Below, one piece after another: positions 37,681 through 52,000 of a stretch of DNA of 64,000 nucleotides. Under the pieces are notes generated by a model, which was not told the DNA's origin, did not search any database, and was given only the letters and a program-made list of their open reading frames with translations. The stretch is from Chromobotia macracanthus (lineage: Eukaryota; Chordata; Actinopteri; Cypriniformes; Botiidae): contig JAZGTH010000062.1 in the NCBI GenBank assembly GCA_036877525.1, positions 7,872,501-7,936,500 of the forward strand, given 5' to 3'. The stretch's first letter is position 1. Each line of letters opens with the position of its first letter. The position numbers were made by a program, and so were the translations under genes.

Positions 37681-39123
37681 AACAATATGACAGTTTTTGA
37701 TTTAACCATAAATTATGATCAAATCTCACAGTGTTTGTTTGGAATCATGTCCAGAAACATAAACGCTTTTTAACCCAAGAAGCCAGAAGGTAAAGGTAAT
37801 CCCTATATTAAAAAGCTTCACTTCCTCCTTTGAGTCTCTCTCTCAGTTTCTCTGTCTTTCTCTCCTGCTCACTCTGCCGAAGTTAAAACTTAATAAGGGA
37901 AATATAAATCTGCCACCTGTCAAGTGACAAGTATGTTTTGGATGGTTGTTCATTTTTACTTATTTTCTCTTTCTCTTTTGTTTCTTGCTTGTACTGTCCC
38001 AGCCAGAAGAACTGATGAGAAAACACAACAGTGCAAGTGGACTATTTGCAGTGTCATTCAGGTAAACTGTAGACACAACCTTAATTAGAAACACAATCTG
38101 CCACAAACATTAATTAACATACACAACATGAATTAGAGGGGCAGTATGCTGAAAACACTGTTAATTAGAGCCTCAACTGTTCTAATCAACTGTTGATTAG
38201 AAACCACAAATAAACAAATGTACATTTTCTTACAACTTGTTTATCATCTGCTCTAAACACTAAAATCCAGTGCTGTTGCACCATTTGACCCAAAGCATTT
38301 AACATCATTATCCTGTTCTGCCCTGCATCTATTATAGATCATCCATCAGTATGTTCTTCTCAAATGTTTCTCAACCAGCTGCCAAGTAAGGCCACAACCT
38401 CTGTCTAGTTGTTACCCTGACACAGAATTCTGATTACTACAGACATATTAATACTGACAGGCCGGCTGTCTTATTCAGAATTCCAGAAACATAATGTAGT
38501 ACATTACATGCTTACATGTATATGCATAATCTGAATATTACTACCATGTTCCAATATTGATCTGAATTTTTACATGCATGATTAGCATGACATATAGCTT
38601 GTTGAACATTAATCCTATAGCACAGGAAAAATTACTGATGTTTATTAAAAATAACTTATTCAGAATTTTTTATTGGAACATAAATGTTTTGTATTGTATT
38701 ATATATTTATCATGTCAACATAATTTGAATCTTTTACTGGTCTTTCCTTGGGTGATCTTACATGATTTTAGGTTGCACATTTGATAGAATTTTTTTTCAT
38801 ATAAACCTTTAAAGATCTCTCTTTAAAGAGCTCTCCCTCTTTTGACGAACTTGTTGTTTATGAGAAAAGTGTTCTTAGGATGATGAGAGGGTGTCATGAC
38901 AACCATAAGGATGACACACTTACCTGCAACAACTTTCATGTGGCAGTAATTCATTCAAAACAGTAATTCATTTCAGCTGTGCTGACTAGACAAGTACGGT
39001 TAAGGCTTTGAAAACATATTGGATTTCACAGAATAGAGTATATCCTTTGTTTATTTGTCTAAGAAACATGAAACTGATATATTTGCAATATATATTGCAA
39101 AGTTTAACACTTAAAGTGGAAAG

Positions 39124-39804
39124 TGTCAGGAACAAAACAGAGATCCAAATGCGGTTAACAGTCCTTATTTAGACAGAGAGTTAATCACAGCAGTAATGCG
39201 AACAGAAGCAGAACAGCAGGGCGGCTCCAGCACAGGTGGGGAAGGAGAGAGCAGGGCAGCAGGAACTGGGAGGGTAACGGGCAGAGCAGGAGGGTGGCTG
39301 GGCGGCGGACGGGTGGAGAAGCGGGCAGTCGGGCTGAGAGAGCAGGAGGCGGCACTGCGGGGTCCAGAGAGGGAGAGAGAGAGAGATGGTGATGAACAAC
39401 TGGAGAGGCGATCTGCAAAACAGGTAGGGGCAGCAAGGGAAAAAGAGAACGCGACAAGGCTTGAGTCTAAGACACTACACGACAAGACAAGACAAGACAA
39501 GACAAGACAAGACACGACACGACACGACACGACACGACACGACAAGACACGACAAGAGGTCAGGTAGCGGTTACCACCGAAACGATCTGACAACGGATGC
39601 AAAACGAGAGGGGTAGATAAAGGGGAAGAAATCAATGGGGAACAGGTGGCAGGGATCATAATGAAATAAGGAAACAAGGCTGGGAGACACAGACGCTGGA
39701 GCACGTGGCAAGCTGTCAAACAATGCCGCGTGCTCTGACAGAAAACAATAACACAGACATGAAGATTAAACAAAGACTGGGACGATCACACCGCGGACCT
39801 GACA
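39124..39804 (-). mobile_element. Solo LTR of a Ty3/gypsy-type element
   Basis: It begins TGTCAGGAAC and ends GACCTGACA. It is flanked by perfect 5-bp duplications GAAAG (39119-39123 and 39805-39809). Parts such as 'gctggagcacgtggcaagct' and 'acgatctgacaac' match the LTR at 60659-61209. No internal region remains, which fits LTR-LTR recombination. The strand follows the full element at 57773-61209. Long minus-strand open frames here are low-complexity and not genes. Confidence 0.85.
39481..39556 (+). repeat. Pentanucleotide repeat inside the solo LTR
   Basis: Six units of GACAA/ACAAG type are followed by about six of the one-base variant GACAC/ACACG, then mixed units. Confidence 0.9.
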
Positions 39805-42800
39805 GAAAGAAGCAATGTTGTGTAACCTGACAGATGATACAGGAGTTATATTAGATTCTTTAAGAACATTTCAATATTCTAAACTCAAGGTTTTATCTAT
39901 ATAAAAATTCTGTGTTATGATTCCTGACAAATAATATTCTTAAAGAAGATTCTTACAGCCACAATCCTTTAAAGTATCTTAGGGAATGTAAACACTGGAA
40001 GAAAAACAGTATAAAATATGAATCACATTTAAAAATGCTTTTTATACTTTTGACACCAATCGGCATCCCCCACACCCTTCTGTAATAGTTTAGGTAAAAA
40101 AAGTTAAGATATGTATTACTCTGTGTTTTAAACTCTTCTTTTTGTGTTCTGATTACTCGTGGAGTGATTGTGTTTTTAAAAATCTGTTTTTAATCTTTCA
40201 GAGAAGGTCTGAAGTGGTACACAGAAAAGCAATGTTAAATCTGCAGACTGCAATTGAACAGAGTGCTTGAACATTCTAAAAATCATAACCTTTATTTACA
40301 AGACGACCCTTTAACTGACTTTAAAGTTTGGTGTGCCAACATCTCAATATTAGCACATTATGTGAGAAAAGGAGAACCGGTCTGACAGTGTATTTGAGAG
40401 GCTCTGTAAGTCTTAGGGTGGAGTAGGGCATCATCTGTATCTCCTACTATGAGCACCACAAAACCAGATTGTAAAAAGCCCAACGACACTAGGTAAGGAT
40501 TTTCATTAACAATAATAGAAAATCCAAATGAATTCAAAGCATTATTCATAAGTAAGTATTCCTACAGGAGAACTTGGCCATGCACATCTAATTAGAAAAC
40601 ACTTATGTTTGTTGTTTTATTTGATTTTACCCAAGAGGTTTGTATTTACAAAAGATAACAAAAGCAAAAGATGCAACACAAAAGCATGGAGCGCTGGACC
40701 CTACTGCCCACTTCAGAGCGGCCTGCACCAGCCAATTGTACCTCACACTGATTTTATATGCTTCTTATTCTTTGCAATGTCTGTCTTTAAGACTACACCA
40801 CACACAACAGACAAATGTTACCACTGTCACTACATACTGAGTCAGACATGAATGTGGTACTTTTCCTGTAATAATGCAAAGCAATAGGGGTTTGGGCTGT
40901 TTTTAGTCCTTTTCTATTTATACACTTTTACATGTTAATATAGATGATTATAGCCTTTGTAAAATGGAAAATAAGAACTTCCCGATGTAAAAGATCTGAC
41001 TACCATCTTACTGGAGGAGAATGTGGTTCTCAAAGCACATGCTCAGAGTTTCAGCTGAAAAACAAAAAAGTCGTCATTTATATTTTTTTCCAATATCATC
41101 TAAGCTTGTGCTGGCCTTCTAAAACTAACTTTAAATCTTAACATGCTCTTTGTAATCCTGCAAATATTGATTTTGATTAGGTGAAGCTCTACATTCAATT
41201 AGCGCTTCTGAAGAAACCCTTATACAAACAGAACATCACTGCCTCCTGCAGAAAACTCTGCAAACAGAAATAAAATTGAATTTACTTAGTCGATTAATTT
41301 ATTTGAAGCTGGTCTCACGTTTACGAAAATTGTCACACACTAAACTACAGTTGTGACTGTAGTACAACTTTAGTATATGCTATATTACCATCATATTTAT
41401 ACGTTTAGAGTACGCATACCTCGCTTTTATTGTTATTCTGTTACGCGCTGTGTTTTTTAACTATTTAATTTATTGTTTTTTGTCTTGTATTCCTACATTA
41501 TTGTGATCTATCTGGGTGAGCAACCTCCGGTACAAGAAATTCTCTTTGGATGAATAAATGTCTATCTTATCTTTAAAATTTTTAGAATAGGTCCAATTAA
41601 ATGCATTTATTATATAAAAAATAATAAATATTATTGTACTATCGTAAATAATAAAGAAAGGATTAGATTTGTGTGTGTGTGTGTATGTATTTGGAGAGCA
41701 TAACAAGAAGGAACTGAAAATCGTTATCACATGTAATTTGAAACTAGACCAGCAGGTGGAGCGAGAGAATAGTTACAACTGTCAGACTGCGACCAAAGGA
41801 TTATGTTATCCTTCCTAAATCATCTTATACCTTAAAAACAAATTCTTTAGGCATATGCTCTCTTTTGTCCATACAGACAGTTACTGATAGAGAAAATCTT
41901 TAACCTGCATTAATCTGCATCTTAAAATTAACAGATTTCACAAACTTTGCATGCAAGTTATTTATGTGACTAAATGTATGTCAGTGATCCAAAGAGATAC
42001 AAACGGGTAAGACATATACACAGTGTGATGTATTGTGATATATCTCACATCTGATATATTTATACACTGACAGATATTCTAATACGCATTCTCTTTAGAA
42101 ACTGTTAGTTTCAAGCTAGAGCACCGAATTAATATCAAAATATAAAATAAAGTTTTAAACGTTTAAGATTAATGAAAATAATAAGATGGAGTTTTGTTGC
42201 GGTATCACGTATGGAGTTTGATTACAGATTTTCGACAGCACGGAAACAAACAAATCATTTATTCGCCCATGAGCCAACGGTTGGCAGTGATTTCAGACAT
42301 GCCCTCATTCCCGGGCGTGAATGCGAATGATGATGACGTTTTTTGCCATTAAACTTTGTTTGTTTTGTTTGATTGTTTCAGTTTTTTGGTTTTCATCAAA
42401 TCACTGTAAAATAACTATATATACGCAATATAAGCATTTTCAGAATTACGGGAAAAGACACATTTTAATCTTTAGTAAACAGGTGTTGTTCATTTGCGCA
42501 AAAGCTGCCATTGAGTTATCTTACATAATCCATCTAATTCCTGTCCATTAATATATATAAAATCGTTGATATCCACTCTGAAACTATTTAGTAGGATTAT
42601 GAAGTTTAAAGATATGTTGTCCAGGAGATCTTGAATATGCATTGCTTCCCCGTATTGTTTCTTTATTAATTAATCTACTTTCCATTAAGAATTAACAAGG
42701 CACAAAGCACATATACAAGGCACAAAAAAACCAAAATAACTTGTGAAAATGATTTAAAGGGATAGCAGGACACGACATATGATTCCACCTCAGATACCCC

Positions 42801-43574
42801 TTAATGTTCTTCATCGTGTCAGACCACGTGTGCTGTGATTGAGCTGTGGAGCACATGCAAGCGCACGCTGGAAAGACGAAACCATTTGAGACCGCAACAT
42901 GGGTGACAACAATCCTCTGGTCGTACGTGAACGTGTAGATTTTCTATTGTCTGGTCCTTGTCATCATCAGTGTGTTAGAAGTCCGTCTATGGCATGAACG
43001 AGTTTCCATGGAAATTATTATTTACTATTACTTAATACTATTATTGCTATTTTGTTTGATGTAGCGCATGCACGGTTCGGCAAAGGTCGCTGGAACTGTA
43101 TACAACGTGTGTATGCAAATATATTTACACGTTTGTACATCATACTAACAAAATGTAAAACTGTAAATATCTTAGTTATTGTTGTTTATTTTTTAGAATT
43201 TTCTTCTTTATTTTTTTCTTTGTTGGTGGACGTTAGGTCAAAGGCTCTGAAACACACGGTTTTAGACGCAGTTACTGAAATAATTACATAAGACTGCAGG
43301 GATTTTTTGGGTTATCTCACCGTTTAATATACCGATTTACCAAGTAATTTAGCCACAAAAGGCGTTTGCTTTATACGTATCCTCATAGGTCAGGATTCCC
43401 ACCCCTGCCCTGAGTGGACTGCTCCAGTAAAGTTCTCAGTTCATACAGGGTTTGTTCAGGTCAGATTAGAAGCCTGACGCTGGATTGAATACAAATACAG
43501 AAACAAATACAGAAGTTGGCAAATATTTAAGAATACGCGCTTCGACTTTAAGCTGTGACCCGTGACGCAGAAAT

Positions 43575-43616
43575 ATGAACGCGGAAGACATTTCGAAACG
43601 CACGCACGAAACGTAA
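43575..43616 (+). promoter_or_regulatory. Upstream ORF in the stk35 leader
   Basis: ATG at 43575 opens 13 codons (MNAEDISKRTHET) ending at TAA 43614-43616, nine bases before the main ATG at 43626. This could reduce or regulate kinase translation. Inferred from sequence only; whether the mRNA starts upstream of it is not shown. Confidence 0.45.
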
Positions 43617-43625
43617 CCAGACGCG

Positions 43626-46002
43626 ATGGATGCAAAGGACAGAGAGCGGCAACGGACACGGAACGCTTGTAAGAGAACCGGTGCGCAAACCGAAAGCGAC
43701 AATGTCCTGCGTTCGCTCAGCGACAATGATCATGAGACAATGGAAGAGCATCTAAAACATGGCAATCTCGAACGGCGGCTCATGGTACCGCGGTACAGTT
43801 TGCTCCGTGAAGTTGGTCGGGGCAGTTATGGTGTCGTCTATGAAGCCATTGCCCGTAAATCTGGGGCAAGAGTGGCGGTGAAGAAACTACGCTGCGACGC
43901 GCCGGAGAATGTGGAGCTGGCGCTGGCCGAGTTCTGGGCTTTGACCAGCCTGGAGAAACACCATGAGAATGTTGTACAGCTGGATGAGTGTGTGCTCCAG
44001 AGAAACGGGATGGCTCAAAAAATGAGCCATGGCAATAAGCGCTCAAAGCAGTACTTGAGGCTGGTGGAGACCTCTTTGAAAGGTAATGGAGATGTTTATT
44101 CAATCAATAATGATTTATTTTATTTAACAACGGTTTGCGCACAAAGTCACAAAATAGGAGATCGTGGATGAAACAGTGTCATGTTCTTTAAACAACCTAA
44201 TAATACGGTGGCTTTTGTTTGAGTAACAGTTCGTTCATTTGGTAGCAGAGGTGTATTGATTGTTTAAAATCAGTTGTCTGTCAGGAAATCGTACGGTTTA
44301 CGTTTCGTGGATGACACTGGGCCCATGTTTTCCGTTACTTTGTGAATGTCTGTGTGCTACATTAAGACGTTTTATTTAAGGTGGCAAATGTCGGTCAGAT
44401 TGGCCCTCCCCCACCTTCCTTTCTCGGTTATGAAATTCTGAGGTTGGGGGTGGGGAGAAGTGGTGTTGTGTAGTGTCCAACTCCAAACCTCTCCACAGAT
44501 TTCCACAGAGAAGGTAGTTTTCAAAGCATATTTTCTAACAGTACAGTACTGCATCACACATTACTGTAAAGTAACTCTGAAATTAAAATGAGAGAGGTCT
44601 GTTTTAGTACAGATAGGAGGCTAATTTGATTACACAAATCTTTGTGTGCTAGGATGTCTTGTTTTGTTGCATTTCTTTCAGCTTCTGAATCGTTGAGTAG
44701 GTTGTCTTATTGTTTCATATGCAAAGAATTACATGCAAGCACAATGCCTCTCCAGTTGATCTTTAGTGTACATTGAATTAAAGCAAGGGGAGATAAGGTC
44801 TAAAACTTGTATATGGGTACACTTCCATGAATTAATATATAAAACTGTAATATCATTATAGGATCTAAAATACAGGTTTTTTATTTTTACCCCCTAAAAT
44901 ACCTAAATTACCCTTAAAAGGTAAAAGTTTTCTTTGTTCTGAAGATGACAGAGTGGCTGGTCACGCTGTCAGGACTGTCAAGTTGAGCTGTGGTCAAGGG
45001 CTAAATCTGTTGCATTTGGTGTCTTTAAAAGGAACTGCTTTATGGCAAATTAAAATGGTTTCCTAGCAATTGTCTTGACTTGATTTTTGGTATTGAAAGG
45101 CATTGATATGAGAGGGTCTTAATTACATTATGTTGCTCTGTACCAGGAGATGAATGCAATGGATCTGAAATGTTTTTGACCCACACAGGAGCTAGTGTTT
45201 GTTGTCATATGGGATCCAGTCCAGTCAAATGAGAATCTGCATCTTTATATCTTTAATGTATTTTTTTGGCATTTTAGGTGAGCGTGTGTTATCGTGTCCA
45301 GATGAACCCTGCTACCTGTGGTTTGTTATGGAGTTTTGTGAGGGAGGAGATCTGAATCAGTTCATCCTGTCTCGCCGGCCTGATCCCCACACCAACTCCA
45401 GCTTCATGATGCAGCTGAGCAGTGCCGTGGCCTTCCTGCATCAAAACAACATTGTTCACAGAGACCTCAAACCGGATAACATCCTCATCTCGGAGCGTTC
45501 CGGCACACCTGTGCTGAAAGTGGCTGATTTTGGCCTTAGCAAAGTGTGTGCTGGTCTGAGTGCAGGGACACATGATTCAAAGGAGGGGAAGGACAAAAAT
45601 AAAAACAGCATTAATGTCAACAAATTCTGGCTCTCATCTGCATGTGGTTCGGACTTCTACATGGCACCAGAGGTCTGGGAGGGACACTACACAGCCAAAG
45701 CGGACATTTTTGCTCTTGGAATTATCATCTGGGCAATGATTGAAAGGATCACGTTCATTGATGCCGAGTCAAAACGAGAGCTGCTTGGAACATACGTGCG
45801 ACAGGGTGCTGATATCGTGCCTGTTGGGGAGGCGCTTCTGGAGAACCCAAAGATGGTGCTGAGCATTCCTCAGCACAGGCGCTCCCATATGTCGGAAGCG
45901 CTCCGGAAACTTTTGCAGGACATGCTGGCCGTCAATCCTCAGGAACGACCAGATGCGTTGGAGCTGCACAGCAGAATGGGACAGGTCACCTGTGCGGCAT
46001 GA
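43626..46002 (+). CDS. stk35: Serine/threonine kinase 35 (STK35/PDIK1L family)
   Basis: STK35 is a mainly nuclear kinase linked to actin-associated CLP36. Two exons, 43626-44082 and 45278-46002, join in phase for 393 residues. Seen: glycine loop GRGSYG (from residue 64), VAVKK lysine (K86), ECVLQRNGMAQKMSHGN, catalytic HRDLKPDN (D215), DFG (D236), MAPEVWEGHYTAKADIFALG, and C terminus VTCAA. The DAPENVELALAEFWALTS stretch and C-terminal VTCAA favour STK35 over PDIK1L. Human STK35 has a longer N terminus; here 43626 is the first in-frame ATG I accept, and a later one lies at residue 39 (MEEHLKHG). All catalytic residues are present. A 1.2-kb intron separates the exons. Confidence 0.95.
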
Positions 46003-49000
46003 ACCTCTCATCAACAAACACAGGTATACTTCTGCCATTCAAGTTTTAGAAATACCTACCGACAAGGCTGTTGCTGCTTTATTTTTATGTGTTTATTTTG
46101 TTGTGTTGCTTGTGTTTTGAGGACCTTTCTGTCCTTAACTATCCAGTAAATTTACATTTACTTTTGGTAGACACTTTAATCCACTTTGGTAAATGTTTCT
46201 GATGTTGATGCTATGTTTTGAATCTAAGTGACACCAAGCACACCTCTGATGTCATAACCTCACCAACACCAGCTGATTGTTTTTCTGGAAGGTGTGTCAG
46301 TGTTGTACAATGTCTTCATTGTCTTCGAAATTCCTACAGGAATAAAGGAAGTTCTGTTGTAGTGAAGGTGGTTCAGCATATTGAGAATTTAGTACTGCTT
46401 GTTGTGTTTGGGGAATATTGATCTGTATCTGCAGAAACATTATCTGATCAACTGTCAACTATACCATGATCACAAACATTCCATATTATGATTCATACAG
46501 ACAGAATTAAAGCATTATTATTATTTAAATAAGATGTTAGGTCTGTGGGGTTAAGATATGACTCAGTGTCATTCCATGACTTCTTGCTGAGACTTTCTGC
46601 TTGCATGCTTTAAAGAGCCTCTATTGTTTTTTTATATAAATGCATGCTGGGATAGCTGTTACACAACCACACCCAGTCACCAACACCACACCTCTAATAA
46701 CACTCTGTCTATTTTCTATGCACTTTGCCCTAAGGGACCGTTTCAATCAGACAAACCAGGTGACAGAGTTGCTCCAAGTCCAAATGTGGAAGGATGTTTT
46801 GACATGCCATGCATAACTGACAGTTCCTTGCAGAGACCAGAACTGACTCTTCAAATCTTTCACCTTATGGCACTCCCTTTCAAAGTGGGGAAAAAATACA
46901 ACTCATGACAACCTGTTTTGTGTTTAAACATCCCAGCTGGATTGGTCCACAAGATGATGCTTTTTATTGGCTATATTTGAATAGCAGCTATTCTGAGTAT
47001 TTATTCTGAGTAAGACATGCAGGCCAGTATCTGAGAACATGAATGTAAATAAAAAGGGGAGGGTTAATCAGTTTAGATGGGGGTGCAGTTCTCCAGGCAA
47101 TATGAAGTCATTACAGCTGCTTCAGTCTTGTGTTCACCATACCCCCCATCTCCTAGCATCGCTCAGACAGGAAAAGAACTGCATGAGAGTCATGAATAAT
47201 TTAGCTCTCAGACAGCAGTGTGGTATGTGCGAGAGGGTGGGTTTGTGCCCTAAACAGTGCATGTTTGTTAGTTAGACGGACTGCAGCGCAGCGTTTAGTA
47301 GCTATTCCTGACTTGGCACATAATTTAAGCCGCGGGATCTAGGGAGGGTGAGGTATACTGTATGCACTGTATGCAGTTAAGAGGCTTAAAGATCTAGCTG
47401 CAGGTTCTGAAATGCTGACTCATGTATGATTGCATGCAGCATTCTAATTGTTAATGCTTTTTGAATGCTTGTAAATCTGGTTACCCAGTCAGCAGTCTGA
47501 TGGGATTCTGACCCATTTAGGAGTGGAATATTACATAACACCCTGCCAACCATTATGACATCACAGCTCTTTCCCTGCCACTCAAAATGCTGGCTCAGAA
47601 ATTACAGTCAGCTCGGGCTTTTTTTTTTTTAGCTCTTTTCTGTCCTTCAATCTCTGGTGTTTTTTAAAACGTAAAAGTCTATGTCAACAGATAATTGTTT
47701 TTTGTAAGTATGTGGAACATAATATATGTACCTTCTATTTTTTTAGGCTTTCCCTATCAACACAGACGGGACCACGTCTTTTGGAAAATGTGAACCTTTC
47801 ATCACTGGTTTAATGTGAAGAGTATGTACTCGGTTTTAACACCAATAGACATTTTTGCCACAGATAGATTTTTCAACTAAGCATTGTTTTTTTTTTGTTT
47901 ACAGTAACAATTTGAATAAAGTTGATCACAAAATGTACATTTTTAGCAAACCCAAAAGTGTTTAGTCTGATTCAAATCATCAAATACTTCACTAAAAGTG
48001 TGTGAAAAAAACATTGTTGTGATACTGTGATTACAATCAAGATAAAGCAAGCAAGTTGTCTTAACTTTTCTTCATGGAAATTATGTAGTTGCATATATTC
48101 TGAAGCATCTTTTACCATAAAAAACAGATGAAAAGTATTTCAGTTCTGTTGTGAAATTGAGACATTTAGTTTTTAGTAAAGTTACTTTTTGGTAGTAAAC
48201 ATTAATTTTATAACATTGTATTCATTTCTGCAGTCTGCTGTTACATTATCAGTGCCAAACTTGAGCTTATTTTCAAAAAAACAAACACTATTTACAGTAA
48301 AAAGACACACACAAGATACTTGACTTTACATTTTGATTCTAAGTGCATACGTGTGCTTATCACGATACAGATAGTTGTTATTTTTATAGTTTGATGTCGT
48401 CAACACCATGCTCATGGCTGTACACAAGGGTCCAATCAGTTGATCTTATTTGAGTTAAAGAAATCCACAGAATTTGATAATCTTTACCTTCTTTATGTTA
48501 TACCACTATTGTTACCAATATGATAGTTAAGCCTGGATAAGCCTTTTAAGCCTGGTTTTAATTGTTCATGATCCTGAAATTGCAGAAGCCCAATATAGTA
48601 ATTTTTTCAAGGTGCCTTGAAGTCTAATCATATAATTTGACTTTTGTTTTTTCTGATTAACAGCTTTATCTTTTTAACATGCAGTACATTCTTCAAGCTT
48701 TTCATTAGTGGAACACATGTGGCGTGCAGTCTGAAGCTTTCGGTAGCAGTTTTACACTGTGTGAGATTATTTCTTGCCCAAAAAGATTGATTAGTTGATT
48801 GTAGTAACCTGTTTACGGTCACGCTTTACAAAGCCACTGGCCTACATGAACAAGCAGACACACCCCCCCCACACACTTATGGAATTGTGTGGCTTTTATT
48901 TTTAAAGTTTGTTGAGGTTGTGTTGAAGATAAGTATGAATAAAGGAACCAGTTAGAAGTTACTTTTCTTTAATTTTATAAATGAATTTCTTATTCTTTTT

Positions 49001-52000
49001 TTACTAAGACATTTCCGGTATGTATTTGGTGTTGTTTATTATTCATTGATTTATTGTAAAAATTCAGTGTTCTGCTTTTTGCTTGATGCTGTTAACAGAG
49101 TTTATATTCCCATCATGTCACGAACATGATGGGAACTCCGGAATGCTACTTTTTTTTGAATGCTCTTTTATTTGAACTGAACTGAAAATCGTAGATGATA
49201 AACTGGTGTGTTTAACTGTTTCTGGGTGTTTTTGGTGGACAGTTTGTGTGTGCTAGTTCTACCTCAGCACTCTTGTGTTTTAGTAACCGATTCACTAAAT
49301 TAACTAGCAGTGCTTTTTTTTGAAGGTTTTTCAGATGCTTATTTATTATGTAAATGGTTTTGTTTTCTAATAATAAATCTAGAGGTTCCAATTATTTGAC
49401 TAGTATTTTAAACTTTTTTCCCATTTCTCTTCGTTATTAATCACTGTCTGCTGGAAAAGAAACTTTGTGAGGTAATTTATTTTTAATAATAGATTCACCT
49501 TCATATTTAAGGTGTTTTGAGTCTGAATATTCTGGACTGTATTGTTTCTTCACTGGGGGCATAAATGTTTTTTTTTATATTATCCGTCTGTCAGGAAATG
49601 TTTGTTTTAATAACTACTCATTCACTGTGTCTGTATTTCTTTTAATCTGTTTTTTATTTTCCTGTAAGACATTTTAAATTAATGTATCTTTTATGGGGAT
49701 CAAATACAGTCTAGTATTTTAAGAACCACAGTAGCTCTTGGACCTGAAAACTGAAGTTGGTGAATGTTCTGCATTTTGATTGTTTTTTGTTTTTTACGTC
49801 TTCACCTGGAATGTTTTGGGGAGCTTAAATAATTTTGTCAAAGCAGTCAGAGGAACCACAGTATTAGACTGCACTTGCACTGAGTTTTTCTCTTTAATAT
49901 TGAGCTTGCTGCCTGTTTTAATGGCTTTTACCCAATTTCAATGGTTTTCTTGGTATTTCTCATAGTTAAATTTTGCCACTTCTATGCAACCTCTTTATCC
50001 CTGACTCTGTGTGATGCTGCTGTGCTAAACAAGCCTCTGTTTTTTGCTCATGATATGACAGGTTTTGTGGTGCACTTTGTGCTTTTTGTGCTTGTGAAAA
50101 TTGGACAGTGTTTGAATGGAGCTGCTTTTAAGCACACTAGGACTGTGGGAAGCTACAATGAATTGGTGTCAGATTATTTTGCCACTCTGTTCAATCAATA
50201 AACTGGGTAAATGTAACCTGACTATGTTTTTTAATGTTTACATAATATTTGATGGCAGTTTACAAAGAACTCTTTCTTTTTTTACAAAGATGTTTACATG
50301 TAAACAAAGGGACATTTGTAATGTCTGTCCCGTTAGTGGTGCCAATAAGAATTGCAAAAACAATGACAAATGTCCCAGAAATTTCTGTCTAACATTGTAG
50401 GTTGTCTTGCCCTAAACTCAATGTTAGTTTGTTGGTGAATTTATGTCTTAAGATATACGGTGTTTTTAGAAGGTTATAAGGTATTTTAACATCTGAATAA
50501 ATGCTTTACAATGTGCACTGGTTAAATAAAAGGGTTTTTTTTTGGTTAAAATAATAGATGTAGTGTAATATCAAGCCCTGATGTTACTTCTAGCCATAAG
50601 CCAAAACAGAAATCCTAAACTTATTTAATCCAGAGTCAGAGCTTCAGTTTGGTTAATGCAATCTGGCTGCTTATTTAATTTTTGTTGTCTGAATCCACAG
50701 AAGGCATTTTATACTAATCAGTTCAGACAGGATAAATCCCCTCTTATAACACTGGTCACCTTCCATACTCTACAGTTATCTCTTGTTTTAGGCAGTTGTG
50801 TAAGGGCGCATTTTAGCACATAAACCCCTGCCTGTGTTCAAAGACCAGTCACAACTGCAGTTTCTGGGTTTACATTTACATTTATTCATTTAGCAGACGC
50901 TTTTATCCAAAGCGACTTACAAGTGCGGAATACAGCAAGCGAGTCAACCTGAAGAGGCAACTAGACACAATAAGTGCTCACAATACAAGTTTCAGACATT
51001 GCTCAGAGTATCATATGCTACAACAAGGGAGAGATTTAAAGGGAAGAGGGATGGGAAAGGAAATGAAGGGAAAGGATTTTTTTTTTTATGATGAGGTTAA
51101 GTGCTCACGAAAGAGATGTGTTTTCAGCTGTCTTTTGAATATTGCCAGGGATTCTGCATTACGGATGAAGGCAGGAAGATCATTCCACCAGCATGGAGTA
51201 GTGAACGAACAGTTTAACCAATCAAATGTCAAAATAAAACCCAGTCTAATTGGTCTAACAGGTCTAATTGCTGCACACTTAAGCTCAGTGACAGACAGAG
51301 ACAGCTTTTAAAAAAGCACATAGAGACGCTGGGGGTGGGTAATATGCAGTCTATGGTAATGGTATGTACTGGGGGAGGGTCTCGGTTTGTGTGTTAGTAG
51401 GATGGAAAGTGTGTGAACTTTGTGCTCAATGACCCCACGGATAAAATCTACTTTACAATGTAGGTCATTACATAACTGTACATGTTTATTAGGGAGTGAT
51501 GGTTTGGGGGTTGCTGATACACAGATTAATTACAATAAATAAGCATATATTCTCCATTTTATTTCTGAATATCATTCCAAATAGACGTAAAGCAGTGCAC
51601 GTTATCAGTTTACACTGCTGGAAGGTTATTGTTTCATAAATTGAGAAATTATGTATATTTGCATTAACCAGCTTTACTTTTTTTTTATAGATTTTAACAA
51701 TCATGTAGTTAATTGTGGTTATAATGTTTCATAAACATTTCCGACTTAAAATTCTGACTAAATAAACCACATCAAACCTACTTACTAATTATTTGTAATG
51801 CATTGTACTGGATTGTTTGTCATGTGCTTTATTTAAATGTTTCATGTCCATCTGTAAAGGTTAGTTCAGTGCTCTGCAAACCAGTGGTGCAGTATATTTA
51901 GGATAGACCTTTAGCCTGTGTAGTTCTTATGTAATATATTGATTTATTTGGTTTGTTGTTATATCAGACCATTAAACATGCATATATTTGTCTGCTGTTT

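Larger units (their letters stand above)
35909..43574. other. Interval between the cnga3-like pseudogene and stk35
   Basis: No exon with family resemblance was recognised. Supported contents are the poly-T tract, a 23-bp direct duplication around 36394-36440 ('gtgagactgcaagagagcta' twice), the 37366-37680 repeat and a solo LTR at 39124-39804. The rest is AT-rich, and nothing else could be assigned. Confidence 0.55.

Noticed and set aside
39165..39773. Minus-strand open frame of about 200 codons rich in Ser, Pro and Cys
   Set aside because: It lies wholly inside the solo LTR and reads through the pentanucleotide repeat. Composition is low-complexity and no domain is recognisable.
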